Below, in pieces: positions 53,590 to 64,000 of a DNA stretch of 64,000 bases; positions within the stretch are counted from its first letter, which is position 1; every line of letters starts with the position of its first letter. Made by a program: the position numbers and the translations under genes. The notes beneath the pieces are model-generated. The model had not been told where the DNA came from and searched no databases. It was given only the letters and a program-made list of their open reading frames with translations. Source of the DNA: Shinella lacus (lineage in GTDB: Bacteria > Pseudomonadota > Alphaproteobacteria > Rhizobiales > Rhizobiaceae); assembly GCF_010994755.1 (NCBI RefSeq), contig NZ_WHSB02000010.1, positions 62,001-126,000 on the forward strand, read 5' to 3'.

Positions 53590-55290
53590 ATGACCAAGAT
53601 CGTCGATGATCCCGAGACCTTCGCGTCCGCGGCTCTGGCAGGGTTTTCGCGTGTTTATGGGCGCTATGTCCGGCTGGTGAAGGGCGGCGTGGTGCGCGCC
53701 ACCGCGGTGCCGCGCGGCAAGGTGTCGGTCATCGTCGGCGGCGGTTCCGGGCATTATCCGGCCTTTGCCGGTTATGTCGGGCCGGGCATGGCGGATGCGG
53801 CGGTGGCCGGCGAAATCTTCGCCTCGCCCTCTACGGCGGCGGTCGCGCGGGTCTGCCGCAATGCGGACTATGGCGGCGGCATCATCCTCGGTTTCGGCAA
53901 CTATGCCGGCGACGTGCTGAATTTCGGCGTCGCGGCGGAACGGCTACGGGCGGAAGGCATCAATGTCCGCATCGTCACGGTGACGGACGACGTGGCGAGT
54001 GCACCGGCGGACAGCCATTTGCAGCGCCGCGGCATTGCCGGCGATTTCGTCGTCTTCAAGGTGGCGGGGGCGGCTGCCGAGTCGGGTCTCGCTATCGACG
54101 ACGTGGAACGCGTGACGCGGCTTGCCAACGCCCGCACCTTCTCCTTTGGCGTCGCCTTCGGCGGCTGCACGCTGCCGGGCGCCACCGAGCCGCTGTTCAC
54201 CGTACCGAAGGGCATGATGGCGCTCGGCCTGGGCATCCATGGCGAGCCCGGCATTCGGGATGCGCGCATCGTGCCGGCGGGAGAACTGGCGAAACTGCTC
54301 GTGGAAACCGTGCTGACCGAGCGCCCGGCCGGTGCCCGCCGCGCTGCCGTGCTTCTGAACGGTCTCGGCGCCACCAAATACGAGGAACTCTTCGTTCTCT
54401 GGGGCGCCGTCGAAAGCCAGTTGCAGGCGGCCGGTGTGGATCTCATCGCGCCGGAGGTCGGCGAATATGTGACGAGCCTCGACATGCAAGGTTGCTCGCT
54501 CACCGTGATGTGGCTCGACGAGGAGTTGGAGCGCTACTGGCTGGCGCCCTGCGATACGCCCGTCTTCCGCCGCGGCGAGACGTTTGCGACCGAGCCGGCC
54601 GCGTTCAAGGCGGATGCAGATGACGAGGCGCCGACCTTCGGCCCGGCCTCCGGTGCATCGCGCGAAAGCGCCCGCTGCCTTGCCGGCATTCTCGATACGA
54701 TGGTGTCCGTACTCTCCGAGGCAGAGGCCGAACTGGGGCGGATCGATGCCTTTGCCGGCGATGGCGACCATGGGCAGGGCATGCGGCGCGGGGCCAATGC
54801 CGCCCGCGACGCCATCAACCAGGCCGTCGCGAGCGGTGCCGGCGCGAAAAGCGCTCTCGCCGCGGCGGGCGACGCCTGGGCGGACCGTGCCGGCGGGACG
54901 TCGGGCGCGATCTGGGGCCTGCTGCTGCGTTCCTGGAGTTCGGCCTTCGCCGATGACACCGCCGTTGGGGATGCGGATGTCGTGCGTGGCGCACGTCTTG
55001 CGCTGGACGATGTCATGCGGCTCGGCGGCGCGCGGCTGGGCGACAAGACGCTGGTCGATGCCTTCTTGCCCTTCGTCGCGGCGCTGGAAACCGCCCGCAA
55101 GGATGGCCTCTCCCTGAAGGAGGCGTGGCACAAGGCGAGCATCACCTGTGACGAGGCGGCCCAGGCAACCGCGCCGCTGACGCCGCGGCTCGGCCGTGCG
55201 CGCCCGCTCGCCGAACGCAGCATCGGCCATCCCGATGCCGGCGCCGTCTCGCTGGCCCTCATCGCGAAGGCGATTGCCGCGCGCCTTTAA
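53590..55290 (+). CDS. DhaK-DhaL fusion kinase, probable L-erythrulose kinase
   Basis: A 566-residue ATP-dependent kinase. The DhaK part (1-330) has VIVGGGSGHYPAF and His217 in GLGIHGEPG, the His that forms a hemiaminal with a ketose. The DhaL part (about 355-566) has FAGDGDHGQGM, the Mg/ATP acidic motif, and RAGGTSGAIWGLLLRSW. Homologues include dihydroxyacetone kinase and the tetrulose kinases LerK/DerK. Between eryEFG and an apionate operon, L-erythrulose is the best-fitting substrate; dihydroxyacetone is possible. The ATG at 53590 follows AAGGAG. Confidence 0.82.
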   Translation: MTKIVDDPETFASAALAGFSRVYGRYVRLVKGGVVRATAVPRGKVSVIVGGGSGHYPAFAGYVGPGMADAAVAGEIFASPSTAAVARVCRNADYGGGIILGFGNYAGDVLNFGVAAERLRAEGINVRIVTVTDDVASAPADSHLQRRGIAGDFVVFKVAGAAAESGLAIDDVERVTRLANARTFSFGVAFGGCTLPGATEPLFTVPKGMMALGLGIHGEPGIRDARIVPAGELAKLLVETVLTERPAGARRAAVLLNGLGATKYEELFVLWGAVESQLQAAGVDLIAPEVGEYVTSLDMQGCSLTVMWLDEELERYWLAPCDTPVFRRGETFATEPAAFKADADDEAPTFGPASGASRESARCLAGILDTMVSVLSEAEAELGRIDAFAGDGDHGQGMRRGANAARDAINQAVASGAGAKSALAAAGDAWADRAGGTSGAIWGLLLRSWSSAFADDTAVGDADVVRGARLALDDVMRLGGARLGDKTLVDAFLPFVAALETARKDGLSLKEAWHKASITCDEAAQATAPLTPRLGRARPLAERSIGHPDAGAVSLALIAKAIAARL

Positions 55291-55321
55291 GCTGCTTCCA
55301 TCGAATTGATTGTGAAGGTGC

Positions 55322-55345
55322 GCCGAACGTCCTGTGACGTTCGGC
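55322..55345 (+). terminator. Terminator after the DhaKL-type kinase
   Basis: GCCGAACGTC and GACGTTCGGC are perfect 10-base arms around a CTGT loop, 32 bases after the kinase stop. It separates the kinase from the apnO operon, which has its own promoter. Confidence 0.75.
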
Positions 55346-55395
55346 ATTGCCGCATTGCGCCTTTGCGGTCGCATGCGCGCGCCTGTTATGCTCGC

Positions 55396-55454
55396 TGTGA
55401 CATCACATATTTTTAGATACGCTTATTGACATGTTATACCAGTTGGGAAATATA
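55396..55454 (+). promoter_or_regulatory. Promoter and operators of the apnO operon
   Basis: TTGACA at 55426-55431 and AATATA at 55449-55454 are near-ideal -35 and -10 boxes with 17-base spacing. TGTTATA, the complement of the ery TATAACA element, lies in the spacer at 55432-55438, where a repressor would block polymerase. TGTGACATCACA at 55396-55407 is a 5-base-arm inverted repeat upstream, a candidate GntR or DeoR site. Confidence 0.6.
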
Positions 55455-55503
55455 GGCTCACACCGGGCGACCGGCGAAGGAAATGCATTCAGGGAGGTCT
55501 TCG

Positions 55504-57373
<1,870 letters not shown>

Positions 57374-57387
57374 TCCTCCCGCGATGG

Positions 57388-57416
57388 CGCGAGGCAGGGT
57401 GCGGTCCTGCCTCGCG
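57388..57416 (+). terminator. Intraoperon hairpin after the binding protein gene
   Basis: CGCGAGGCAGG pairs perfectly with CCTGCCTCGCG (11 bp) around a 7-base loop, followed by TTTG. In importer operons such hairpins protect the binding-protein part of the mRNA and lower readthrough to the permease genes. Confidence 0.7.
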
Positions 57417-57442
57417 TTTGCTGTTCACGACGGAGAATGGGA

Positions 57443-58081
57443 ATGCCGAAATTTCAGGCTGCCTGTACGGTTCTGCTTGCCGGCGCGCTGGCGCTCGGCG
57501 GCTGCAAGTTCGTCAAGACGGAGGACGAGCAGAAGCAGGCGGCAGCCGGCGCCTTCAATCCGGACAAGCTGGTCGCCGATATCTGGGACACCAAGGTCGT
57601 TCCCTATCTCGAAGAACGTGCCGGTCCCTTCCAGGAGGTTTCCGCACTCGCGGCGAGCGATCTGAATGCGGCCGCCGAAAAATACGGCCACAAGGAAAAG
57701 CAGGGCAATGCGCCCTGGACATTTGCCGCGAAGATCGACGGCGTGATCGTCGGCGAGGAAACGAAGTCGCGCGCGGCTTACGTCGATGTGGATGTGGATG
57801 GCGACAGCAAGGCGGATGTGCGCGTCTCGATCGGCCCGGCGATCCGCGGCACGGCGTTGCGCGACAGCCTGACATTCGTGAATTTCAACGAGTTCAAGAA
57901 CCAGATCGAATGGGCGCAGTACGGCAAGTCGTTCAACACCCATGTGAACGGCACGCTGCTGGAAAAGCTTTCGCGTGAGGGACTTACCGGCAAGACGATC
58001 AAGGCGACGGGCGCCTATCCGCTGCCGGCCAAGGGGCAACTGCCGCAATTCGTGCCCGCCACCATCACGGTTGGAGGCTGA
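57443..58081 (+). CDS. DUF2291-type lipoprotein of the apiose-type importer operon
   Basis: A 212-residue protein with a lipobox, VLLAGALALGGCKFV, so Cys about 22 should be lipidated. The periplasmic part contains VGEETKSRAAYVDVDVDGDSKADVRV and FVNFNEFKNQIEWAQYGKSFN, similar in pattern to the anchored protein at 48217. It sits between the binding protein and the ATPase. The start at 57443 has GGAG 7 bases upstream; an ATG at 57437 would touch that site. Function unknown. Confidence 0.8.
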   Translation: MPKFQAACTVLLAGALALGGCKFVKTEDEQKQAAAGAFNPDKLVADIWDTKVVPYLEERAGPFQEVSALAASDLNAAAEKYGHKEKQGNAPWTFAAKIDGVIVGEETKSRAAYVDVDVDGDSKADVRVSIGPAIRGTALRDSLTFVNFNEFKNQIEWAQYGKSFNTHVNGTLLEKLSREGLTGKTIKATGAYPLPAKGQLPQFVPATITVGG

Positions 58082-58083
58082 AC

Positions 58084-59622
58084 ATGCCCGAAACCGATGA
58101 CGTCATTCTTGAGCTGAAGGACATCACAAAGGCTTATTCCGGCATCGTGGCGCTGAAGAAGGCGGACCTGAAGCTGCGGCGCGGCGCGGTGAATGTTCTG
58201 GTCGGCGAAAACGGCGCCGGCAAATCGACCATGATGCGCATCATCGCCGGCGTCGAGCGGCCGACGCTCGGCGAGATCTGGATGGATGGCGAGCGCATCC
58301 AGCTCAACAGCCCGGCGGACGCGGTGCGCCACGGCATCGGCATCGTCTTCCAGGAGCTGAACCTCTTCGGTAACCTCTCCGTCGCCGAAAACATCTTTGC
58401 CACCCGCGAGATCACCCGCGGCCTGCGCGGCATCGACCACAAGGCGCAGGTGGAAAAGGCCAATGAGTTTTTGAACCGGCTCGAAGCCGGCATTTCCGCC
58501 GACACGCTGGCGGAAGACCTGCCGATCGGCCAGCAACAGCTCGTCGAGATCGCCCGCGCAGTCTCTCTCGACACCCGCATCCTCATCATGGACGAGCCCA
58601 CCTCGGCGCTGAGCGCCGCCGAGGTCGACGTGCTCTTCCGCGTGATTGCAGACCTCAAGGCGCGCGGTGTGGCCATCGTCTACATCTCGCATCGGCTGGA
58701 AGAGCTGATGCGCATCGGCGACTATATTACCGTCTTGAAGGACGGCCAGATCACCGGGCATGCCATGGTGAAGGACATCGACACGCGCTGGATCGTGCGC
58801 TCGATGATCGGCTCGGACGCCAAGGATTTTGCCAAGCAGGTCGAGCATGAGCCGGGTGAGGAGGTGTTTCGCACGGAAAACATCTGCCTGCCGCGCGCCC
58901 AAGGCGGCTATGCCGTCGATCATGTCTCGATCGGCGTGCGCAAGGGCGAAATCCTCGGCATCTACGGCCTGATGGGCGCAGGGCGCTCCGAGCTTTTCGA
59001 ATGCATCATGGGCCGGCACGAGCATTATACCGGCAAGATCTTCGTTGAGGGCGACGAGCTGAAAGGGCGTGACACGACCCGGCGTATCCGCGAGGGGCTG
59101 GCGCTGATCCCGGAGGATCGACAGCGCGAGGGGCTCGTGCAGTCCATGTCGATTGCCGACAACCTGTCCATGGCGAGCCTCGGCCAGTTCCTGAAGGCAG
59201 GATTTCACATCGATCTGAAGCTTGAGAAAAGCGCGATCATGGAGGCGATCCGCAACCTTTCGATCAAGGCGAAGAACCCGGATTTCGACGTCACCTCCAT
59301 GTCCGGCGGCAACCAGCAGAAGGTGGTCATCGGCAAGGCGCTGATGACCGGGCCGAAGGTTCTGCTGATGGACGAGCCAAGCCGCGGCATCGACGTCGGC
59401 GCCAAGGCGGACGTTTTCCGCACCATGCGGCGGCTGGCGGGCGAGGGGCTCGCCATCCTGTTCTCCACCTCCGACCTCGAAGAGGTCATGGCGCTCTCCG
59501 ACCGCATCGCCGTCATGAGCAACGGCCGCCTCGTGACCGTGGTGGATCGCAGGGATGCCACCGAGGAGATGATCGTCTCGGCTTCCGCAGAGGGACATAA
59601 AACCAAAAGGATGCATGCGTGA
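58084..59622 (+). CDS. CUT2 sugar ABC transporter, ATPase (apiose-type operon)
   Basis: A 512-residue RbsA-type double ATPase. Walker A GENGAGKST, signature-like IGQQQLVEIARAV and Walker B ILIMDEPTSAL mark the first half. GLMGAGRSELFE, MSGGNQQKVVIGKAL and Walker B VLLMDEPSRGID mark the second. It closely resembles the eryE product in layout. The stop overlaps the permease start (ATGA). Confidence 0.93.
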   Translation: MPETDDVILELKDITKAYSGIVALKKADLKLRRGAVNVLVGENGAGKSTMMRIIAGVERPTLGEIWMDGERIQLNSPADAVRHGIGIVFQELNLFGNLSVAENIFATREITRGLRGIDHKAQVEKANEFLNRLEAGISADTLAEDLPIGQQQLVEIARAVSLDTRILIMDEPTSALSAAEVDVLFRVIADLKARGVAIVYISHRLEELMRIGDYITVLKDGQITGHAMVKDIDTRWIVRSMIGSDAKDFAKQVEHEPGEEVFRTENICLPRAQGGYAVDHVSIGVRKGEILGIYGLMGAGRSELFECIMGRHEHYTGKIFVEGDELKGRDTTRRIREGLALIPEDRQREGLVQSMSIADNLSMASLGQFLKAGFHIDLKLEKSAIMEAIRNLSIKAKNPDFDVTSMSGGNQQKVVIGKALMTGPKVLLMDEPSRGIDVGAKADVFRTMRRLAGEGLAILFSTSDLEEVMALSDRIAVMSNGRLVTVVDRRDATEEMIVSASAEGHKTKRMHA

Positions 59623-60689
59623 TGACGACAGCAACACAAACTGCCGCCACCGGCAACCACCTCTCGACCGGCGCTGCACTGCTCACGCTGATGAAGCTTA
59701 GGACCTTCATCGCGCTCTTCGCGGTGATCATCTTCTTCTCGATCTTCGCGCCGAACTTCCTGTCGACCGCGAACATGATCCTGATGTCGAAGCACGCGAC
59801 GCAGAACGCGTTCCTGGCGATCGGCATGACCTTCGTCATCATCACCGGCGGCATCGACCTGTCCGTCGGCTCGATCGTCGGCCTCTGCGGCATGATCGCC
59901 GGCGGGCTCATCATGTATGGCGTGGCGCTGCCGCTCGGCTACACGGTCTATTTCAATATCGTCGAGGTCGCGATCATCGTCATGGTGGTCGGCATCCTGA
60001 TCGGCGCGATCAACGGCCTGCTGATCACCCGCCTGAATGTTGCGCCCTTCATCGCGACGCTCGGCACGCTCTATGTCGCGCGCGGCATGGCGCTGCTCTA
60101 TTCCGATGGCCAGACATTGCCCAATCTCACGGGCCGCGAAGACCTCGGCAACCAGGGTTTCAGCTATCTCGGCTCCGGCTCGATCCTCGGGCTTCCGGTC
60201 TCCGTGTGGATTCTCATCGTCGTGGCGCTGGGTGCGGCCTATTTCGCCCGCTTCGTGCCACTCGGCCGGCATATCTTTGCGGTCGGCGGCAATGAGCGCG
60301 CGTCGCGCATGTCCGGCATCCGCGTCAATCGCGTCAAGATGTTCGTCTACATGTTCTCCGGCTTCTGCGCGGCGATCGTCGGCCTCATCATTTCGTCCGA
60401 GCTGATGGCCTCGCATCCGGCGACCGGCACCAATCTGGAACTCAACGCCATTGCCGCGGCGGTTTTGGGCGGTACATCCATGTCTGGCGGGCGCGGCACG
60501 ATCGGCGGCACGATCATCGGCGCCTTCGTGATCGGCATTCTGTCCGACGGGTTGGTGATGATGGGCGTGAGTTCGTTCTGGCAGATGGTGATCAAGGGGC
60601 TCGTGATCATCGTCGCCGTGGTGGTCGACCAGGCGCAGCGCCGGTTGCAGCAGCGCGTGACCCTGATGCAGATGGCAAAGGCAGGCTGA
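59619..60689 (+). CDS. CUT2 sugar ABC transporter, permease (apiose-type operon)
   Basis: A 356-residue RbsC-type permease. AIGMTFVIITGGIDLSVGSIVGLCG, VAPFIATLGTLYVARGMALLYSDG, FAVGGNERASRMSGIRVNR and AVLGGTSMSGGRGTIGGTIIGAF are family motifs. The apsD-like gene follows after 2 bases. Confidence 0.93.
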   Translation: MMTTATQTAATGNHLSTGAALLTLMKLRTFIALFAVIIFFSIFAPNFLSTANMILMSKHATQNAFLAIGMTFVIITGGIDLSVGSIVGLCGMIAGGLIMYGVALPLGYTVYFNIVEVAIIVMVVGILIGAINGLLITRLNVAPFIATLGTLYVARGMALLYSDGQTLPNLTGREDLGNQGFSYLGSGSILGLPVSVWILIVVALGAAYFARFVPLGRHIFAVGGNERASRMSGIRVNRVKMFVYMFSGFCAAIVGLIISSELMASHPATGTNLELNAIAAAVLGGTSMSGGRGTIGGTIIGAFVIGILSDGLVMMGVSSFWQMVIKGLVIIVAVVVDQAQRRLQQRVTLMQMAKAG

Positions 60690-60691
60690 GC

Positions 60692-61726
60692 ATGGTGGCA
60701 TTCAAGGGTGCATTGATCGGCTGCGGCTTCTTCGCCGTCAACCAGATGCATGGCTGGCAGGACCTGGCCGACGTGGAGATCGTGGCGATCTGCGACCATG
60801 ATCCGGAGCGGCTGAGAATTGTCGGCGACCAGTTCGGCGTGACGCGGCGCTACCAGTCGGCGGAAGAGATGTTTGCCGAAGGCGGCTTCGATTTCGTCGA
60901 CATCGCCACGACGGTCGGCAGCCACCGGGCGCTGGTGGAACTTGCCGCCAGCCACAAGGTGCCGGCGATCTGCCAAAAGCCCTTTGCGCCGACGCTGGAG
61001 GATGCCAAGGCCATGGTGGCGGCCGCCGAAAAGGCCGGCATCCCGCTGATGATCCACGAGAATTTCCGCTGGCAGACGCCGATCCTCGCCGTCAAGGCGG
61101 TGCTGGAGAGCGGTGCGATCGGCTCGCCCTTCTGGGGTCGTGTGTCCTTCCGCTCCGGTTTCGATGTCTTCTCCGGCCAGCCCTATCTCGCGAAGGGCAA
61201 GCGCTTCATCATCGAGGATCTCGGCATCCATTCGCTGGATATCGCCCGCTTCCTGTTCGGCGATGCCAGCCGCATGACCGCCCGCACGCGCCGCATCAAC
61301 CCGGCCATTGCCGGCGAGGACGTGGCGACGATGCTGCTCGACCACGAGAACGGCATCACCTCCATCGTCGATGTCAGCTATGCCACCAAGCTGCCTGAAG
61401 AACCGTTCCCGGAAACCTTCGTCGAGATCGATGCAAGCGAGGGCACCTTGCGGCTCGGCAAGGACTACAAACTCACCGTGCACGGGCCGAATGGAACGAC
61501 GCAGAGCACCGTTGCGCCGAACCTGCTGCCCTGGGCCTCGCGGCCCTGGCACAATATCCAGGAGAGCGTTGCGCTCATCCAGAAGCACTGGATCGAGCGG
61601 CTGGCTGAGGGGAGGGAGCCGGATACATCCGGCCGGGACAATCTCAAAACCTTCGCACTGGTCGAAGCCGCCTATCTCAGCGCCGAGCGCGGCGAGACCG
61701 TAAGGCTGGGAGACCTGCTCGGATGA
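60692..61726 (+). CDS. apsD: Gfo/Idh/MocA oxidoreductase, probable D-apiose dehydrogenase (ApsD type)
   Basis: A 344-residue NAD(P)-dependent sugar dehydrogenase. The Rossmann start is ALIGCGFFAVNQMHGW, the catalytic Lys lies in AICQKPFAPT (QKP instead of EKP), and IHENFRWQTPILAVK and IIEDLGIHSLDIARFLFGD carry the other active-site residues. The ApsD family oxidises D-apiose to D-apionolactone, which the next gene would open. The stop overlaps apnL (ATGA). Assignment rests on gene order; other sugars are possible. Confidence 0.68.
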   Translation: MVAFKGALIGCGFFAVNQMHGWQDLADVEIVAICDHDPERLRIVGDQFGVTRRYQSAEEMFAEGGFDFVDIATTVGSHRALVELAASHKVPAICQKPFAPTLEDAKAMVAAAEKAGIPLMIHENFRWQTPILAVKAVLESGAIGSPFWGRVSFRSGFDVFSGQPYLAKGKRFIIEDLGIHSLDIARFLFGDASRMTARTRRINPAIAGEDVATMLLDHENGITSIVDVSYATKLPEEPFPETFVEIDASEGTLRLGKDYKLTVHGPNGTTQSTVAPNLLPWASRPWHNIQESVALIQKHWIERLAEGREPDTSGRDNLKTFALVEAAYLSAERGETVRLGDLLG

Positions 61727-63591
61727 GTGCGGACCCGTTCCAGCTCTATGGCACCGACGAGCGCGAGCCGGAAAGCTGGTCTCTTGCCGTGGGCGCGCTC
61801 GGCGTCGTGCTTCAGGACGGCATTCTTCGCACCTTGCGTTTTCGCGGCCATGAGGTCCTGCGCGCCATCGCCTTTCTGGTACGCGACAAGGACTGGGGCA
61901 CATGCAGCGCGGCGATCGCCGACCTCGCCATCGAGGAGACCGAACGCGGCTTTTCGGTCAGCTATCGCGCCCGTTTTACTGCGCCCTCCGGCGCGCATCT
62001 CGATTGTGATATCGGCATCTCGGGCACTGCCGAAGGCGTGAGCTTTTCGGCCGATTGCGTGAGCGACGCCGATTTCGAGACGGCGCGGGCCGGCTTCGTG
62101 GTGCTGCATCCGGTGGTCGGCCTGGCGGGCCAGCCGGTGCAGGTTCGGCATGGCGATGGCAGTCTTGAACTGGCGCGCTGGCCAGACGAGATCGAGCCCT
62201 GGCAGCCGTTCAAGGATATCGCAGCGATCATGCACAGCGTCGCGCCCGGCATCGAGGCGACGACGGAATTCGGCGGCGATATCTTCGAGATGGAGGACCA
62301 GCGCAACTGGACCGACGGGTCCTACAAGACCTATGTGCGGCCGCTGGCGCTGCCCTGGCCCTATCTCGTGCCGGCGAACCAGCCGTTCAGCCAGCGGATT
62401 TCCGTCGCAATCCAGGCGGAGGAGGTCGCCGCCACCGCCGCCGGCACGGAGGAGGTGATTTCGGTCGAGTTGAAATCGACGCCGCTGCGGTTTTCCGAAC
62501 TCGGCATCTGTCTTAGGCCGGAATGTTTTGCGGAGGAAGTGGCCGCGCTCGACCTCCTCGGGATGATCGGCGCGCGGCACCTGATTGCGCATTTCGATCC
62601 CGGCGCGGGCCATGGCCAGGCGGCGCTTAAGGGCTACGCGGAGATTGCTGCCCGCTCAGGCCTCAAGGTGACGCTGGAACTTGCCGTGCCCTGCCTGCGC
62701 CCGCTCGACGAGGAGATGGCGGAATTCGCCGCCCTTGTCGGTCATTGCAATCTTACGCTCGACACGCTGTTCGTCTGCCCTTCGGTCGATCGCCAATCGA
62801 CGCCGCCGGGCAGCGCGTGGCCGGATTGCCCGCCGCTGGAGGATCTTTATGCCGCCGCGCGCGCAGCCTTTCCCGGCATCCGGCTTGGCGGCGGCATGAT
62901 GAGCTATTTCACGGAGCTGAACCGCAAGCGCGTGCCCGGCGATCCCATCGATTATATCAGCCATTGCACCAACCCGATCGTGCATGCGGCCGACGATCTC
63001 TCCGTGATGCAGACCTTCGAGGCGCTGCGCTATGTGGTGAGTTCCACCCGCGCGATCTATGGCGACAAGCCCTACCGCATCGGCCCCTCGACGATCGCCA
63101 TGCGGCAGAACCCCTATGGCAGCGCGACGAAGCAGAACCCGGCAGGCGCCCGTATCGCCATGGCCAATGTCGATCCGCGGCACAATGGCCAGTTCGGCGC
63201 GGCCTGGACGCTCGCCTATGCTGCGACGGTGGCGTCGGCGGGGCTGGAGGTCCTGACGCTTTCGACGCTGGCAGGCCCCTTCGGGCTGGTGGCCGGCGCG
63301 GGCGAGCCGGCGACGAAGGATGCGCCGCGACCGCTTGCGCATGTGCTGGCGCGCCTCGGCACCCTGGCAGGCGAGGAGCTGGTCGCCGTCGAAACGTCGC
63401 GGCCGGATGCGGTGCTGGGCCTGGCCTCGAAGCACCGGCTGCTGCTGGCCAATATCACGCCGGAAGCGAAGGCAGTCGAGCTTGCCGCCAAGCCGCGCAA
63501 GGTTCTGGAGATTGGCGCTGAGGGCACGGAACTGCCGGCGGAGGCGCAGATCATGCTGCCGCCCTATGGCTGCATCGAGGTCGTGCTTTAA
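61723..63591 (+). CDS. apnL: Probable D-apionolactonase (ApnL family)
   Basis: A 622-residue soluble protein with no signal peptide. The N-terminal part (1-220) is beta-rich, the middle is a TIM-barrel-like region (LVTLELAVPCL-like KVTLELAVPCL, FVCPSVDRQSTPPGS, LGGGMMSYFTELNRKR, YISHCTNPIVHAADD), and the end is a small beta domain (LLANITPEAKAVEL). Size and layout fit the ApnL family that opens D-apionolactone to D-apionate. It overlaps apsD by 4 bases. A glycosidase-like function is the main alternative. Confidence 0.68.
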   Translation: MSADPFQLYGTDEREPESWSLAVGALGVVLQDGILRTLRFRGHEVLRAIAFLVRDKDWGTCSAAIADLAIEETERGFSVSYRARFTAPSGAHLDCDIGISGTAEGVSFSADCVSDADFETARAGFVVLHPVVGLAGQPVQVRHGDGSLELARWPDEIEPWQPFKDIAAIMHSVAPGIEATTEFGGDIFEMEDQRNWTDGSYKTYVRPLALPWPYLVPANQPFSQRISVAIQAEEVAATAAGTEEVISVELKSTPLRFSELGICLRPECFAEEVAALDLLGMIGARHLIAHFDPGAGHGQAALKGYAEIAARSGLKVTLELAVPCLRPLDEEMAEFAALVGHCNLTLDTLFVCPSVDRQSTPPGSAWPDCPPLEDLYAAARAAFPGIRLGGGMMSYFTELNRKRVPGDPIDYISHCTNPIVHAADDLSVMQTFEALRYVVSSTRAIYGDKPYRIGPSTIAMRQNPYGSATKQNPAGARIAMANVDPRHNGQFGAAWTLAYAATVASAGLEVLTLSTLAGPFGLVAGAGEPATKDAPRPLAHVLARLGTLAGEELVAVETSRPDAVLGLASKHRLLLANITPEAKAVELAAKPRKVLEIGAEGTELPAEAQIMLPPYGCIEVVL

Positions 63592-63594
63592 GGG

Positions 63595-64000
63595 TTACGT
63601 TCGAGCCTTGAGGGCATAAAGCGCGCGGGAGCGTTCCAGGTGCTTGATCATCGCCTTTTCCGCAAAATCGGCGTCGCCCTTTTCGATCGCGCGGATGATT
63701 TCCTCGTGTTCGGCGAGCGTAAAATTCTCGCGGCCCGTCCAGATGAGCATTTCTGTATGATAGGATTTCAGCCAGCCCAGCATCGCGCCGCTGACGGCGA
63801 CGAAGATCGGATTGCCGGAAATCTGCGCGATGGCCTGGTGGAACTCCATGTCGGCATCGATGAAGGCGTTGGCATCGCCCAGGCTCTGCTTCTGCTTGTC
63901 GAGCAGCGCGCGCAATTCGGCGATCTGCGCCGGGCTTGCCTTGGCGGCGGCCTCGCGGATCATGCCGCGCTCGAAGAAGATGCGTGCGCTCTTCAGGTGC
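63595..64000 (-). CDS. GntR/FCD family regulator, C-terminal part, cut by window end
   Basis: Only the C-terminal FCD domain is present, about 134 residues, reading in from beyond 64000 (HLKSARIFFERGMIREAAAKA as the first visible stretch). DMEFHQAIAQISGN and LAEHEEIIRAIEKGD hold the metal-binding His residues of FCD domains. The N-terminal DNA-binding part and start are outside the window. It converges on the apnL end with 3 bases between, and may regulate the apionate operon. Confidence 0.85.
   Translation of the reverse strand, partial: HLKSARIFFERGMIREAAAKASPAQIAELRALLDKQKQSLGDANAFIDADMEFHQAIAQISGNPIFVAVSGAMLGWLKSYHTEMLIWTGRENFTLAEHEEIIRAIEKGDADFAEKAMIKHLERSRALYALKART

Noticed and set aside
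53590-55290. Plain dihydroxyacetone kinase
   Set aside because: Fold and His217 allow it, but the tetritol and apionate genes on both sides favour a tetrulose. I left it as probable, not certain.

Overview
The window is high-GC, densely coded DNA of an alphaproteobacterium, almost certainly a member of the Rhizobiaceae (Rhizobium, Agrobacterium, Ensifer or Shinella type). The evidence is a complete eryABCD plus eryR-H-I erythritol locus with its own transporter, a class Ib nrdHIEF operon behind a cobalamin riboswitch, a bacterial kinase-aminotransferase fusion, and a run of ABC importers each with its own regulator. I saw no rRNA, tRNA, CRISPR array, insertion sequence, phage gene or replication origin. 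Whether it is chromosome, chromid or plasmid cannot be told from the sequence.

Layout. 0-1.3 kb: Rieske oxygenase of the quaternary-ammonium type. 1.3-5.7 kb: NrdR box, B12 riboswitch and nrdHIEF. 5.7-10.5 kb: amino-acid binding protein and a three-part kinase / M23 / class III aminotransferase protein, with a divergent Lrp regulator. 10.5-13.7 kb: oxyR-katG. 13.8-22.7 kb: RpiR regulator and an N-acetylmannosamine-type operon (nanE, oxidoreductase, CUT1 importer, nanK, Eis-like acetyltransferase). 22.7-30.4 kb: AraC regulator, two xylose-isomerase-fold enzymes and a CUT2 importer for an unidentified sugar. 30.4-33.9 kb: methyl-accepting chemotaxis protein and three small or unknown proteins. 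33.9-40.2 kb: GntR regulator, branched-chain-type (liv) importer and a hydantoin/Asp/Glu racemase. 40.3-52.5 kb: erythritol catabolism and its CUT2 importer. 52.7-64 kb: DeoR regulator, DhaKL-type kinase, and an operon that reads as D-apiose/D-apionate catabolism with a further CUT2 importer, closed by a GntR regulator that runs off the end.

How the parts work together. The last two regions look metabolically joined. The apiose branch (ApsD, ApnL, ApnO) should lead, after a decarboxylation not encoded here, to L-erythrulose. The DhaKL kinase would phosphorylate it to a tetrulose phosphate, and the tetrulose/erythrose phosphate isomerases EryH and EryI next door could carry that to erythrose 4-phosphate. 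A shared TATAACA/TGTTATA-like element occurs at the eryR, eryA, eryE-side and apnO promoters. The sugar regions follow one pattern: regulator, then binding protein, permease and ATPase, then one or two isomerases, kinases or oxidoreductases.

All functions are inferred by reading motifs and gene order; no database search was run. Starts were chosen by ribosome binding site, overlap with the upstream gene and family N-termini, so they often differ from the longest open frame.
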